From NCBI GenBank assembly GCA_030765065.1, contig CM060978.1, positions 215,469,498-215,533,497 of the forward strand: 64,000 bases of DNA, read 5' to 3'. The notes under the pieces were generated by a model. That model made no database searches, was not told the DNA's origin, and was given only the letters and a program-made list of their open reading frames with translations. The stretch comes from Deroplatys truncata. Its lineage: Eukaryota; Arthropoda; Insecta; Mantodea; Mantidae. The position numbers and the translations under genes are program-made. Positions 44,055 to 55,871 of the stretch are shown here, piece after piece (the stretch's first letter is position 1; every line of letters starts with the position of its first letter).

Positions 44055-45025
44055 TGTATTGCATTTTAATGAGACAATTCACGCATCTTTCATCCCCAAT
44101 TTGATGAAGTATTTTAACACTTAAATCATATCAGTCTAATTATATAATATAAAAATATTATAACAGTCCGCCGAAAAGCAATATGTGTATAATATAATAT
44201 ATAAAATGTATGTAATAACTGTCATTGTATAATGTTTATATTATTATGTACATGTGTAATAATGTTATGTGAATGTATTACGTAATTTAACAATGTAGGA
44301 GCTGTGAGAATAGAAACCGAAAGTTGCTAACAGTGAGATAACAATGAGGTAAGCTTGAAGCAATAATGAGTTAGAAAGTTTAGTAATACTATTAATAATT
44401 CTTGGAACAATAATGTAATATTTAAAACAGTTTATAAATAGTGAATCAAAAACTAGAAAGGCTTTCAGTTAAATAAAAGTATTCTATTGGAGTAAAATTA
44501 GCCAATCAGAGACTTGAAATAGAGAAATTTACAAATTTAGGCGGAGAAACCAGACGCTAGAAGACAGTGTACCCAACCAGACGCTACTAGACAGCGTTCC
44601 CTTGGAGTTCATTCGATACGTATTCAATGTGACATAATACATTCATTACGGCGTGAATAATATGAAGTTTACGTGTTAAAAAGTAAAATTAAAAATAATC
44701 TCATAGCTCTACAGTAGGATATATCAGTGAAGTGTGATTTAATCGTGTGAAGGATTAATAAAAGAGTGAAGTAAACAATTATGATTTACGTAAACCTTAT
44801 TCTTTAGCCACACCAAGCCCTGCTAAGAGATACGTGTTTCTGCAAATTAATACTGACGCACCCGAGGGATACATATATGATATTTAAATAAACATTAAAA
44901 TACAAAGTTGATTTTTAAACGTTGGGGCGAAGACCACCGGAAAGTTTGTATCGTACGTGCCTGGTCTAAACAACTTCAAGTTTGGCTCCCCAACAGTGGG
45001 GCAACAACCTCCTCAAGCGTGGTGC
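44055..45025 (+). repeat. LTR-like repeat, copy 1
   Basis: The first of three direct copies (also 47445, 50326). Shared landmarks in order: GTATTTTAACACTTAAAT, AGCAATATGTG, GTTATGTGAATGTATTACGT, TATTCTATTGGAGTA followed by TTAGCCAATCAGAGACTTGA (a CCAAT-box form), TCATAGCTCTACAG, AAGGATTAATAAAAG (polyA-signal form), and ATTAATACTGACGC. It closes with CTTCAAGTTTGGCTCCCCAA then CAGTGGGGC, which looks like an LTR edge plus primer-binding site. I cannot define the ends or find a protein. Solo LTRs of a BEL- or gypsy-type element are my best guess. Confidence 0.5.
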
Positions 45026-45751
45026 AAATAACCTAAAGATATTCTATTTCAAATTATACAAAAAGTGCCACTTAATTATCTCAATATCCTAGGCACTCCT
45101 GCATCCCTTGTTATTCCCGTGACATTTAAAAGTTAATCTTTAATTAAAGGTGTTTTATATTAGGCCAGTCAGAGATAGAAACGAAATCAGGGAAATCCAA
45201 TAAGGAGGCAACTTTGACAAACAGTCCGTTGTCCAAAAGTGTATAAAACCTAGCGAGAAAAGATTGCCCTTATGCTGAAAGGACACTGCGGTGCATAAGA
45301 ATCAACAACAGGCAAGAACTGTTCACATATGCACATTACAAGACTCAGTGATCAGGTTCTAGCACCGACTGGAGGGAATAGTGCTGGGGAAATTAACATT
45401 TGGAAATTGGTGTTGAAACAACGGCAATGTCTTCTAACCAGAGCTTCTACAGAACTCTGTATAAATGTTGCTTATTCTATTAAAATACACATGAAGCTCG
45501 CCCTTAATTAAGAATTCCCGGAACTACCAAAGAGGCTACGTTTCAGCAAATGAATACACTTCGTCTCGTAGTCTTATGCCCTGCCAGCTTTCAAGTCCAT
45601 TATGAGGGACATTCAGATATAAATCAGTTTGTAGCGGAACAAAATAAAATTGTAAGAAAATTTGAAATAAATCACATGTTTAACTGTTACATATTTCAGT
45701 AGTTCATTTATACGCTGAGAATTTCCATAAAAAACAAGAAAGCTGATGCGT
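45026..45751. other. Unassigned spacer
   Basis: No recognisable gene or repeat. Confidence 0.5.
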
Positions 45752-47120
45752 TAAATTCGCACTACTTTCTCTGGTCACTGTCATTTACTTTTATAAAATT
45801 ATTTTTGCAAAAGCTTATTACTTTCTATACTGCGTATAGTAAGTAGGGGAAGTATTGTATCCCACTCAAAAATTCATAACGAGATTTCGCCGGAAATACA
45901 TGTTTTGAAGCCTCCTGAATCCTAAAAAAGTATTTTTGGAAACATCTCCGTGTGTGTGTGTTTGTGTGTCTGTGTGTGTGTCTGTCTGTGAACAGCATAA
46001 CTCAGAAACGAACAGTCGGATAAACACCAAACTTGGTATTTAGGTTCAATATCTTCCAGAGATGCGACACGAAGGTTTTCAAGAAACTCCCGCACCACAG
46101 ATTACCCTTTACATGGAACATTTTTCGAAAATTTTAATTTTCTCAAAAATGCCTCTAACGATTTTGTTTAAAGTATCATATGTTTAAGATATTTTTATGG
46201 CAAATAAAATGTATATCTGGAATTTTCTGGGAATGTATCCAAAAGTATTCTTCATTGTGAACGACTTTTGCATAACTGTTAAATCATAAGAGATAGACAA
46301 ACTTTTACACAAAAAAATGTAGATCGCGTTAAAATACACAATTTATGTCATATACATTATTTTTGTTGAGTGAACCATTTTCGAGATATTGCTTGTTATT
46401 CCTTTAAACTTCCCAATACTTATACTTTTTCTCAAATTCGTTATTCATTTTTTTTGTCCTGGCAATGCAAAGAGAGGGGAATACTCCACATGGCAACCAC
46501 CTCTTACAATATTTGACTATAGCTTAAAGCCTACCAATGCCCCTTACATCTACAAGAAAATTAGCAATAAGATTAACATCCCGATATCTCGATTAGCATG
46601 AAGCATATAGAAAATAAGCGTTTGTGAAAATAGTTTGTACAAGAGTAGAGAAAGTCATGTGAGTGTAACACATCAGATTTTTTTCTATCTACTTGGTGTT
46701 AATGTAGAGAAACGTTACAGAAATAGTTTCACTGAACATTTCGTTATAGATACAAGGGGATTACAGGAGATTGAAGCGATGGATAATTATTTAAAAACGG
46801 TGGCTGCATGCTGCTCTGATATACTATACTGTTTCATTGACACCGCGATAAAAATCGAATGGTGACAGCACTTCAAAAAATAACAAGGAATTAAAAAATT
46901 CTAACCATTAACAACATCTCAGAACTGGCTAATGACACAGAAAACGCCGTTTGAAGTAAATTGGGTGTTCCAAATAGATCTAAACGTGTTTGTGTAATAA
47001 CTGTTTCACAATATCCTATAGTTCACTCGTAATGAAAAATTATACAAAATTCATCCCGAAATATTCAAGATATGTATTTCATTAGTGATGCAAATAATAA
47101 GCATATGGTCACCTCAATAT
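45752..47120 (-). mobile_element. Old family H element, split by a young copy
   Basis: Left part 45752-45816 (CTGATGCGTTAAATTCGCAC, CTTTCTCTGGTCACTG, GCAAAAGCTTATT) resumes at 46678 with TTTTTTCTATCTACTTGGTG and continues to about 47120 with diverged but ordered blocks (TACAAGGGGATTACAGG, CAAGATATGTATTTCATTAG). Confidence 0.65.
45817..46677 (+). mobile_element. Family H element, copy 9 (nested)
   Basis: Complete copy TTACTTTCTATACTGCGTAT to ACACATCAGA with an interrupted TG run (45953-45988), inserted in an old inverted copy. Confidence 0.9.
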
Positions 47121-47444
47121 GCCAATTTCCCTGTTTTTTACATTGGCCCATACTACCATAGTGAGCAGCGAAGCCCAACCTGTTCTTTTAAGAGCTAAGC
47201 TTCACCCCACCTACAATAAATGAAGAGACTGACAAGCTAAACTAACCAAGTTTCAGTCCTTGGCAGCACAAGTGGAAATGAGTGAAAAGGGAAACTCCCT
47301 TTATTCCCTCTCTTTATAAGGTTAGGCATCACTAATAGTGATGTTCAAACCTAGCTAATCCCTACATTGAAACCCTTGCCAGAGATGTATAGCAACTGCT
47401 GCAAACTCCAGAATTACTATTATAGTTATTAGCGGTACAAATAT
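47121..47444. other. Unassigned spacer
   Basis: Nothing recognised. Confidence 0.45.
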
Positions 47445-48490
47445 TTGCCGTTGGGGCAGTATTTTTAACACTTGAATAGTTTGAATTAAATTATATAATC
47501 TGTAAATTCAATAACAGCCCGCCTTGAAGCAATATGTATGTAATAATTTTTAAAATGTATGGAACAGTCATTGCAAATGCTTATATTATTGTAAACATGT
47601 TTAATAACGTTATGTGAATGCATTTATGTAATTTAATAATGTAAGAGCTGTGAGAATAATAAGTTTAAAGTTGCTAACAATGAGGTAACAATGAGCAACG
47701 ATGATTAGAGCAACGATAATGTAAATTTTGTGACAGTTTAAAATTAGCCAATCAACAGCTAGAAAAAGCTTTAATTAAATGCGGGTTTCTATTGGACTAG
47801 GATTAGCCAATCAGAGACTTGAAATACAGAAGCTTACGGTTTTTGACGGTTGAAATAATGTTCAGTTGCTGGCAGACCTTGGTAGCGACCGGATGGAAGA
47901 TGTGTTCTCTAAAGAAATATTACGTATTCTTGTGTAAGGAAAATTAAGTATACGCGATAACGAAGTGCAAGTTTTAAATTGAGGAATCCCACAGCTCTTA
48001 ATATCAGTGTAGTGCTATTTAATTTGTCCCAAGGATTAATAAAAAGAAGTGAATATAAACTTAAAATCTGTGTAAGCCTACATTCTTGTCGTACCACGCC
48101 CTGCCTAAGAGATACGCGACTCTAAAACAATACTGACGCAGCCGAGACAAACATAAACATAAGTAGTATCTATAGAAGCAGTTTAATAAAAAACTTAATA
48201 ATATTTTTAAACTTGGAGCGTAACAACAAAAATACATCTTCAAAAATCAGCTTCACATACGTAGTAGCATATTACGTAACAAAGAATCTTCTTCAAATTA
48301 ACGCCCAAAGCGTGGTGCAAACTCCAAAACAATAACTACTTCAAGTTGGCTTCCCAAGCCTGTGGCTAACAACAGTAAAACTTCAACAACAATAAACTAC
48401 AACAGTTGAAGAACAATACTACTTCAAGTTGGCTTCTCAAACGTGGAACTAAATAACATCTTCACCGTTAAGTTTGAAACCTTATCTTTG
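47445..48490 (+). repeat. LTR-like repeat, copy 2, with repeated leader motifs
   Basis: It starts TTGGGGCAGTATTTTTAACA and keeps the landmark order of copy 1 (GTTATGTGAATGCATTTATG, TTCTATTGGACTAGG, TTAGCCAATCAGAGACTTGA, AAGGATTAATAAAAAG, ATACTGACGC). Behind it CTTCAAGTTGGCTTCCCAAG (about 48342) and CTTCAAGTTGGCTTCTCAAA (about 48423) repeat, with a related AATTAACGCCCAAAGCGTGG at 48297. Confidence 0.5.
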
Positions 48491-49330
48491 GTCGAAAATA
48501 AATCGAGAATGAAAGAATTAATCTGATGCTTATCTTGATAATAAAGAGATGTAGCTATATTCCGAATCAATGCTCATAATTTCTGGAGCAAATGCAGTTA
48601 TTCCGATCCAGTACAGACTTGGTACATTAAAATATGAAACTACAACTGTTGCAGTCACGATTCTAACTAGCGGTAAACTCTTGTAAATATCCTACTTATC
48701 CAGGCCCTTGAACACATGTTCCCTCCGGCAGCTTTTGCTGCCAGCGAACTCCACCCTCCACACGTGGCCCGCAGGGCGGCTCCTTAGTACCGGGAGCACT
48801 AATCAGCAGAATGCCATTCTTACTACGTGCCACGTATGTGCTAGTACTACAGAGGAATCGATTTTCCCGGCAAAACGTATTAATGTATCTTAATGTGGCA
48901 AGGAGAGGTATACTACTTCTAATTGCTTTGGACAAGGAACTACTTTGTTGCGTGGAAGCTGACACCTACCCCTCGGCTTGCAAGGTGCGCGCGGCCCATG
49001 AGCGCCCCACCCCATAGGGACGTTTGGGGAGAGGGAGGACAAGGCCGCGAGAAAACCAGGTCACACGGACATCAGAATGTGCCCGCCGTGCTTTGTTTCC
49101 ACATCATCTTCGTTATGATGGGCAGGGTTCTTCTTCTGCAGTTCGTGCACCGTGCAAACAGGCTTTAGATAGACTGTATACATCGAACCGTGGCAACAGT
49201 TACGTGATTAAAGAATTAATATTTAAACAATGATGTTGCTGATAGAAATAAACTCAACTAAAACAAATTCTGTACACGGCAAGAAGTATATGACATCATT
49301 ACATTTGAAAATCACCTCTAGATATTATAT
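48491..49330. other. Spacer with a GC-richer patch
   Basis: At 48690-49150 GC content is high for this window (GCGCGCGGCCCATGAGCGCC). Frames of 60-90 codons on both strands carry no motif I recognise. It could be an old element or a host exon; I cannot decide. Confidence 0.35.
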
Positions 49331-49334
49331 CTCG

Positions 49335-50330
49335 AATATTTGGCATTGCTTCGAAGGTTTATTGGAATATTTGAATCAGATCTTCTTTTATTTACGATAA
49401 GCGTTTGTCTTTACGCAGACTCTGATGGCAATGAAAAACATGCTTCTAACCGCCGTCTTTTGGCCTTCTGCTTCATGATGATGTTGGTCCCGTGCTATTT
49501 TTTTATAAATTTTGTTTTCTCTGCTCTGCCAAAATGTTCATTCCAATGTTTCTTTCTTTTACAAATGTATTATATCGATATATCTATCACATTATTTTCT
49601 TATATCTTCATTCGTTATTCTATCCATTCTTGTTTTCCCCACTATCACCCTTAATGTATTCATTTCTGTTGTTCTGTGCAACTGTTTAGTTTTGCTGTGT
49701 TTCTGTCTCATACACTAATACGGGTCTTATAACCTTTAATGCACTTTGTGTTACTTTCAATGTTCAGATATTTATTCTTCCAAACAGTATCTATAAATAA
49801 CCTGATATTTTTGCTGCTCTGGAAATTGTCTAACTTGTTTAATTATATTTCGACAACTTGGCGGCGCCGTGGCCGAGTGGTTAGACCGCTCGCCTCCCAC
49901 CGAGGCGGCCCGGGTTCAATACCAGATTTGTGGTGGACGAAGCGGCGTCTGGGCGGGTTTTCTCCGGGTTCTCCGGTTTCCCCCGCCATTCATTCCACCA
50001 ACTGCTCCATCATCACCTTTCCTTTCATCCATTTCACCAACATTTCGTTTCATCTACTTCCTTCATCCCATACCAGGCATCGGGCTGATCAATCATCCTG
50101 GATGCTCTGTCTGATCCATGAGTGTCTGCTCCTCGACGGGCCTCTGACCCCAGGCACCCGCTTGTAAGTCCTGGGGGGTGTAAGTCCTACATAAGAGGAG
50201 GGTAAACAGATAATGAATGAATGGATTTCGACAACTTGATACAGTTACTCCCAAATATTTAAGCTGCACTACTTGCTCAATGGTTTTGCCTTTGATTTCT
50301 AATTTCTATCTTACAGGTTCTTTAGATATT
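49335..50330 (-). pseudogene. RTE-type LINE relic, split by a SINE
   Basis: On the minus strand from about 50330 the translation gives LEIKGKTIEQVVQLKYLGVT, the block after the LINE RT active site. After the SINE (49861-50224), with many frame breaks, come IKQVRQFPEQQ, a decayed VWKNKYL-like segment, NTLRVIVGKTRMDRITNEDI, a KKHWNEH-like segment and IARD followed by an RRR-rich end. This is the order I know from RTE-like LINE C-termini. Multiple stops and shifts make it a fossil. The plus-strand open frames here are antisense artefacts. Confidence 0.72.
49861..50224 (+). mobile_element. tRNA-Ser/Leu-headed SINE, family B, with 14-bp target duplication
   Basis: The target duplication ATTTCGACAACTTG is perfect at 49847-49860 and 50225-50238. 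The head has A box TGGCCGAGTGG, an anticodon-arm-like CGCTCGCCTCCCACCGAGGC, and B box GGTTCAATACC (49913-49923). The body is unrelated to family A and ends in a short GAAT repeat. It is a recent-looking insertion into the LINE fossil, though its polymerase source is not visible here. Confidence 0.95.
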
Positions 50331-51370
50331 GGGGCAGTATTTTTAACACTTAAATGATTTCAGTTTAATTATACAATATATAAATTCAATAACAGCCCAC
50401 CTTAAAGCAATATGTGCATGTAACAAGATATAAAAAGTGTATATTACAGTCATTGTATATGTTTATATTACTGTATACATGTTCAATAATGTTATGTGAA
50501 TGTATTACGTAATTTAATAATGTAGGGGCTGTGAGAATAATAGGTTAAAACTTGCTAACAATGAGGTAAATTTGAGGCAATAATGAGTAAGAAAGCTTAA
50601 TAATGCTACTAGTCATTATTGGAGCAACAATAATGTAAATTTTGAGACAGTTATAAAATAGCCAATCAACAACCAGAAAAAAGTTTAAGTTAAATAAAAG
50701 TATTCTATTGGATTAGGAATGGCCAATTAGAGACTTGAAATAAAGAAATTTACAAATTTAGGCGGTAGAGATCAAGTCAGTTGCTTGTAGACAGTGTTCC
50801 TAACCGGACGCGAGATGTGTCCTCAAGAAGTTTAATACGTATTCAGTGTGAGACAAAAATAGTTTACGTGTTAAAAAGTGCAAGTAATTAATAAAAAAAT
50901 CTCACAGCTCTCTCTCTATATATATCAGTGAAGTGTTATTTAAATCGTATCAAGCATTAATAAAAGGAGTGAAGTAAAATTATAATCTGTGTAAGCATAC
51001 ATTCTTCAGTCCACCACTCCCTGTTAAGACATACCTACATGTCTCTAAAAAAAATATGAATACTGACGCAACCGACTGACGCAAACATAAATATATAATA
51101 TTTAAAGAAATATTCAAAAATTACAAAGTTAATATTTTTTAAACATTTGTGCAAAGACCTCCGAAAAGTACATTTGGGGCGAAGGCTACCAGAAAGTTTT
51201 TACCATACGTGCGGTTGCTACTACTTCAAGTTCGGCTCCCCAACAGTCGAAATATAATACATTCTCTTCAAACTGACTTTCCATACGTAGCAGCAGCAAA
51301 CCTTTTTCAAATTGGCTCCCAAAGCGTGTGGCAAATAACGTAAAGACAATAACTTCTTCAATATACACAA
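50326..51370 (+). repeat. LTR-like repeat, copy 3, with repeated leader motifs
   Basis: It starts TTGGGGCAGTATTTTTAACA like copy 2. The landmark order is kept (GTTATGTGAATGTATTACGT, TATTCTATTGGATTAGG, TCACAGCTCTCTC, CATTAATAAAAG, ATACTGACGC). The leader has CTTCAAGTTCGGCTCCCCAA at 51224 and CAAATTGGCTCCCAAAGCG at 51307. Confidence 0.5.
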
Positions 51371-51878
51371 ACATTTTATGTTTTTCGTTGAAAGTTTCAT
51401 GTTATATTGTTCTGCTGTTGTCACAAATCGTATAAAAATCTTAGGATTATTTTCCGTCCTAGCTGTAAGAACAGCATCTTTTGGAACCAGATGAGAAGAT
51501 TTATTCTAGTCCGAACATTTCCCATGGACTGACATAGAAAACTGAAGATCCATGGTTCGGGTCCCGTCGTCCCGGTCTGATTGAACTTTCCACAACGCAA
51601 TTAGTCGTCCTACAGTCAGTAAGCGTTCTCGGCTGCTCTCTTTTCCACCGAAAGGAACAAGGTCATCATCTAACATGCTTAATAACCTGGCAAGGGTGTG
51701 GTGCACTTTGAGTTTACACTGCGGACACGACTGTACATTACACTGCTAGACAATCTTATAAAACCTAAGAGCAAAATTATTTCCTACTATATGTGTTGTG
51801 TTGTTTGAAACCCCGGAGAAAAGAAGGGAAACTTACTAAGATAATTATCCCTTCTATTCACAGCGAAAGAAAAAAAAA
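51371..51878. other. Unassigned spacer
   Basis: A B-box-like GGTTCGGGTCCC at 51556 lacks a convincing A box. No gene recognised. Confidence 0.4.
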
Positions 51879-52748
51879 TCTGATGTGTTACACTCACATG
51901 ACTTTCTCTACTCTTGTACAATCTATTTTTACAAACGCCTATTCTCCATATGCTTTATGTTAATCGAGATATCGAGATGTCAATCTTATTGGTAATTTTC
52001 TTGTAGATGCAAGGGGAATATGGTAGCTTTTAAGCGATGGTCAAATATTTTAACGCTGGTTGCTATGCGGCGCATTCCATTCTCTTTGCAAGTCCAGGAC
52101 ATAAAAAAATGAATAACGAATTTGAGAAAAAGTATAAGTATTGGAAAATTTAAGGGAATAACAAGCAATATCTCGAAAACGGTTCACTCAACAAAAGAAA
52201 TGTATATGACATAAGTTGTGTATTTTAACGAGATCTACATTTTTTGTGTAGTAAAATTTTGTCTATCTCTTATGGTTTACCAGTTATGCAAAAGTCGTTC
52301 ACAATGAAGAATACTTTTGGAGACATTCCCAGAAAATTCGAGATATACATTTCATTTCTCATGACATTGTCTTAAACATATGATATTTTAATCAAAATCG
52401 TTAGAGCCATTTTTGAGAAAATTAAAATTTTCGAAAAATGTTCCATGTAAAGGGTAGTCTGGGGTGCGGGGATTTTCTTGAAAACCTTCGTGTCGCATCT
52501 CTGGAAGATACTGAACCTAAATACCAAGTTTGGTGTTTATCCGACTGTTCGTTTTTGAGTTATGCTGTTCACAGACACACACACAGACACACACACAGAC
52601 ACACAGACACACACACGGACATGTTTCCAAAAATGCTTTTTTTGGATTCAGGAGGTCTCAAAACATGTATTTCCGGTAAAATCTCGGTATCGAATTTTTG
52701 GGTGGAATACAATACTTCCCCTACTTACTATACGTAGTAGAGAAAGTA
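51879..52748 (-). mobile_element. Family H element, copy 10
   Basis: Complete copy, TCTGATGTGTTACACTCACA after an A-run to ATACGTAGTAGAGAAAGTAA. It has a long interrupted CA tract (52574-52616). Subfamily a. Confidence 0.92.
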
Positions 52749-52818
52749 AAAAGTTCACCGCTTGTGAAAACGGTCGTATGAATTATTATTTTATTTGCGT
52801 AGGAATACCCTATATCTA

Positions 52819-53789
52819 CACTATGTGATCAAAACTATCCGGACACCCCCAAAAACATACGTTTTTCATCTTAGGTGCATTGTGCTGCCACCTACTGCCT
52901 GGTACTCATTATCCGCGACCTCAGTAGTCATTAGACACCGTGAAACAGCAGAATTGGACGCTCCGTGGAACTCACGGACTTCAAACGTGGTCAGGTGATT
53001 GGGTGTCACTTGTGTCACAAGTCTGTACGCGAGATTTCCACACTCCTAAACATCTCTAGGTCCACTGATTCTGATGTGATAGTGAAGTGGAAACGTGAAG
53101 GAATATGTACAGCACAAAACCTACAGGCCGACCTCGTCTGTTGACTGACAGAGACTGCCGACATTTGAAGAGGGTCGTAAAGAGTAATAGGCAGACATCT
53201 ATCCAGATCATCACACAGGAACTCCAAACTGCATCATCAGGATCCACTCCAAGTACTATGACAGTTAGGCGTGAGGTGAGAAACCTTGGATTCCATGGTC
53301 GAGCGGCTGCTCATAAGCCACAACATCACGCAGGAAAATGTGAAACGACGCCTCGCTTGGTGTAAGGAGCGTCAACATTACACGATTGAACAGTGGCAAA
53401 ACGTTGTGTGGAGTGACGAATCACGGTGCACAATGTGGCGATCCGATGGCAGGGTGTGGGTATGGCGAATGCCCGGTGAACGTCATCTGCCAGCGTGTGT
53501 AATGTCAACAGTGAAATCTGGAGGTGATGCTGTCATGGTGTGGTCGTGTTTTTCCTGGAGGGGGCTTGCACCCACTGTTGTTTTGCGTGGCACGACCACA
53601 GTACAGACTTACATTGATATTTTAAGCACCTTCTTGCTTCCCACTGTTGAGCTATTTGGGGATGGCGATTGCATCTTTCAACACGATCGAGCACCTGTTC
53701 ATACTGCAGGGACTGCGGCGGAGTGGTTACACGCCACAAACTTGTACGTCATTTTCAGCCGGTGTCTGGATACTTTTGATCACGTAGTG
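52819..53789 (+). mobile_element. Tc1-like transposon, copy 4 (internal deletion)
   Basis: Both TIRs are present (CACTATGTGATCAAAACTAT and the inverse ending CACGTAGTG) with TA at 52817-52818 and 53790-53791. It is 971 bp because about 250 bp of the 3' coding part are missing. Confidence 0.93.
52952..53745 (+). pseudogene. Tc1-like transposase lacking its C-terminus
   Basis: The start codon position reads TTG instead of ATG. The first half is frameshifted (LTDRDCRHLKRVVKSNRQ, TVRREVRNLGFHGRAAAHKP). From 53286 a 190-codon frame includes NVKRRLAWCKERQHYTIEQW, VVWSDESRCTMW with the first catalytic Asp, VMVWSCFSWRGLAP, and FQHDRAPVHTAGTAAEWLHA with the second. Then it jumps into the 3' noncoding end of the element. 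The third catalytic residue and the C-terminus are deleted, so it cannot transpose. Confidence 0.9.
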
Positions 53790-53791
53790 TA

Positions 53792-54112
53792 TATCCTGCG
53801 CCGTAGCGTAATGGTTTGGAGCGTAGTGTTCCATTTCCCAGCCATAGAATACCTGTGAGTTCGAGCCCAACCATGGCGGTGCGGATTTTTACAGCATATA
53901 TAGCACCGGGGCCCACTCAGCATCTTGATGCGTTTCAGGAGCTACGAAGGTAGCGATCTGTAGGTCACGAAACGGACATTCCGGCTGAGGAATCATGGTG
54001 CTAACCACATGATCTCCCCGTATCGGTTGGATGTTCGTCCATCTCTGCCATGCATAATGGGCGTAAGCCCGGCAGACAGGTTGGTTGGAGTAGGGCTACC
54101 GCGCCTCGGATT
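53792..54112 (+). mobile_element. tRNA-headed SINE, family D
   Basis: Head CTGCGCCGTAGCGTAATGGT and B box GAGTTCGAGCCC (53860-53871), then a body with GCACCGGGGCCCACTCAGCA and CGTAAGCCCGGCAGACAGG. It abuts the right TA of Tc1 copy 4. There is only one copy here, so family status is inferred from the head alone. Confidence 0.6.
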
Positions 54113-54194
54113 ATTCATAGTTTCTCTATATCAACATTAAAATTAATAAAGAGAAAACATTTGTGTGTAGGGTAATCAGAAAGCACTCTTCCAG

Positions 54195-54365
54195 TGGAGA
54201 GCGATCGATTTTTTTGGGCGCAAAAACCCTTAACATGTTTTCTTTCGAAAGGAAGGTAAAGCCGATGGTCCCGTGTCATAGATTTACGGCACGTAAAAGA
54301 ACCTCGAGCCTGATGGAGGCCTCTGAGCAAAATGTCCGGTCTTTCACGCTCAATATAGAACGGGA
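54195..54365 (+). mobile_element. SINE family C, copy 2 (head missing)
   Basis: AAAGCCGATGGTCCCGTGTC, ATAGATTTACGGCACGTAAA and GCCTCTGAGCAAAATGTCCG correspond to the body at 32180-32395. The tRNA head is truncated. Confidence 0.75.
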
Positions 54366-55668
54366 TCAGCATAGCTTCCATAAATAAAACTAAACTTAAT
54401 TTTAATTTAGAATCCACTCAATTAATTTTGACAATTCTCTCATCATTGAAATGCACTGTTCTTTTGAACGGACATAGTCTATGAAGTATTTCCAAAATAT
54501 TTAAAACTAGGAGTGCATTTAGAGAGGTTTCATATTTATATAACCCAATTTCAACTACACATCGATGAATTTTTGGCAATTTATTGTGACTTCCAGCCTA
54601 GCAGATTCACTGAAGGGGTAGATTTCGTATCCATATCACCAAAGTTTAATCTGATTTCGCATCAAGCAGAGTTTTTTATGCGATTTTGTCAAAAGTTGGT
54701 ACACCTAAGTTTTAGAATATGATGCAAATCTCTTTAGCTTATGAAGACCAAACTTTGTGCGCCTTGTGGGGCCCAACGAAAATTACAAGCTACCTTAGAA
54801 CGCTCAAAGAGTACCTCTGCCGCATTTTCAACCCCTTATGTAGAAATTTGCACTATTAAAACTATCTGGTGAAAATATTACACAATTATACAATAGGATC
54901 TGGTAAAAACCTTAAAACTTCTGAACACTATTCAACCTTATTTTATGTCATATATTACCTCATGTTTTTATAACTCCCTTATAGACAAAACTGTACTTCC
55001 TAGGCAGTTAGGCAGTTTGTGCACTTGAGATATAGGACTTGACGAAAATTGGATACCTTGCAATTTCAGAAAACTACCTCTACTCCTATTTTTAACTCCT
55101 TACTTACAGAATACGTCTGTGCAGTGCAGCTAAGACAACTGTGTAAAATAAGTAACAGGGCTGAATTTATGCACTAAATCTGGTATGAGTATTTTTGGCT
55201 CCTCATACTGCCGCGTTTTGGATTTACCTTTTAGACTCCTTACTCTGCTACCCCTTACAACTGGCCTGTGATGGAACGAGAACATAAGGAGTAGCGAGAT
55301 GTACCCCACAAAAGCTGATGGATTATTCAAATTAGAAAGCGATCTTCCATATTTGTAGCTTACAAAGATGCTGCAATTTACAGTTGCTTTGCAAATATTA
55401 TCACGCATTTGTTTATAAACGTAGAATTAGTATTTAAATTCTCCAACACTTCGTAATTAGCCTTAACTCCTTACTTGCATCCTTTATGGTTGATATCCAA
55501 GTACCCATACCTGGATTAAATGGATAAGGGAAAGCACGTAATCTAATTGCATCCTAAAAAGAAATCAAATACACAGCTTTCCTGATTTCACAAAGCAACG
55601 TATACAGTGTGTCCCATTATTTGGGGGACAATCCTATAACTGGCATGCAATGGTATATTTAAGATATT
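54366..55668. other. Spacer with scattered AACTCCTTA-like phrases
   Basis: Variants of TTTTTAACTCCTTACTTACA recur near 54826, 55085, 55229 and 55457, spaced irregularly by 140-260 bp. This suggests a very old repeat. Near 55600 lies TACAGTGTGTCCCATTATTT, reminiscent of a mariner-type end, without a partner I can confirm. Confidence 0.35.
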
Positions 55669-55801
55669 TTTACTTTCCCTACTACGTATAGTAAGTAGGG
55701 GAAGTATTGCATTCCACCCAAACATTCGATACCGAGATTTAACCGGAAATACATGTTTTGAGGTGCACTGAATGCATATAAAGCATTTTTGGAAACATAT
55801 C

Positions 55802-55871
<70 letters not shown>

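Noticed and set aside
49340..49654. 104-codon hydrophobic frame resembling a membrane protein
   Set aside because: It is the antisense of an RTE-type LINE fossil; hydrophobicity comes from T-rich antisense sequence.
49870..49925. Possible functional tRNA-Ser/Leu gene
   Set aside because: It is the head of a 364-bp SINE with its own target duplication, and the acceptor stem does not close.
52438..52737. A similar protein-like frame (MFHVKGNLGWGDFLENLRVAS...) recurs in many family H copies, up to 137 codons
   Set aside because: The similarity is that of the whole repeat, not of a protein. The frame runs into the TG microsatellite and out through the terminal repeats, differs by frameshifts between copies, and has no motif. 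Shared DNA ancestry explains it.
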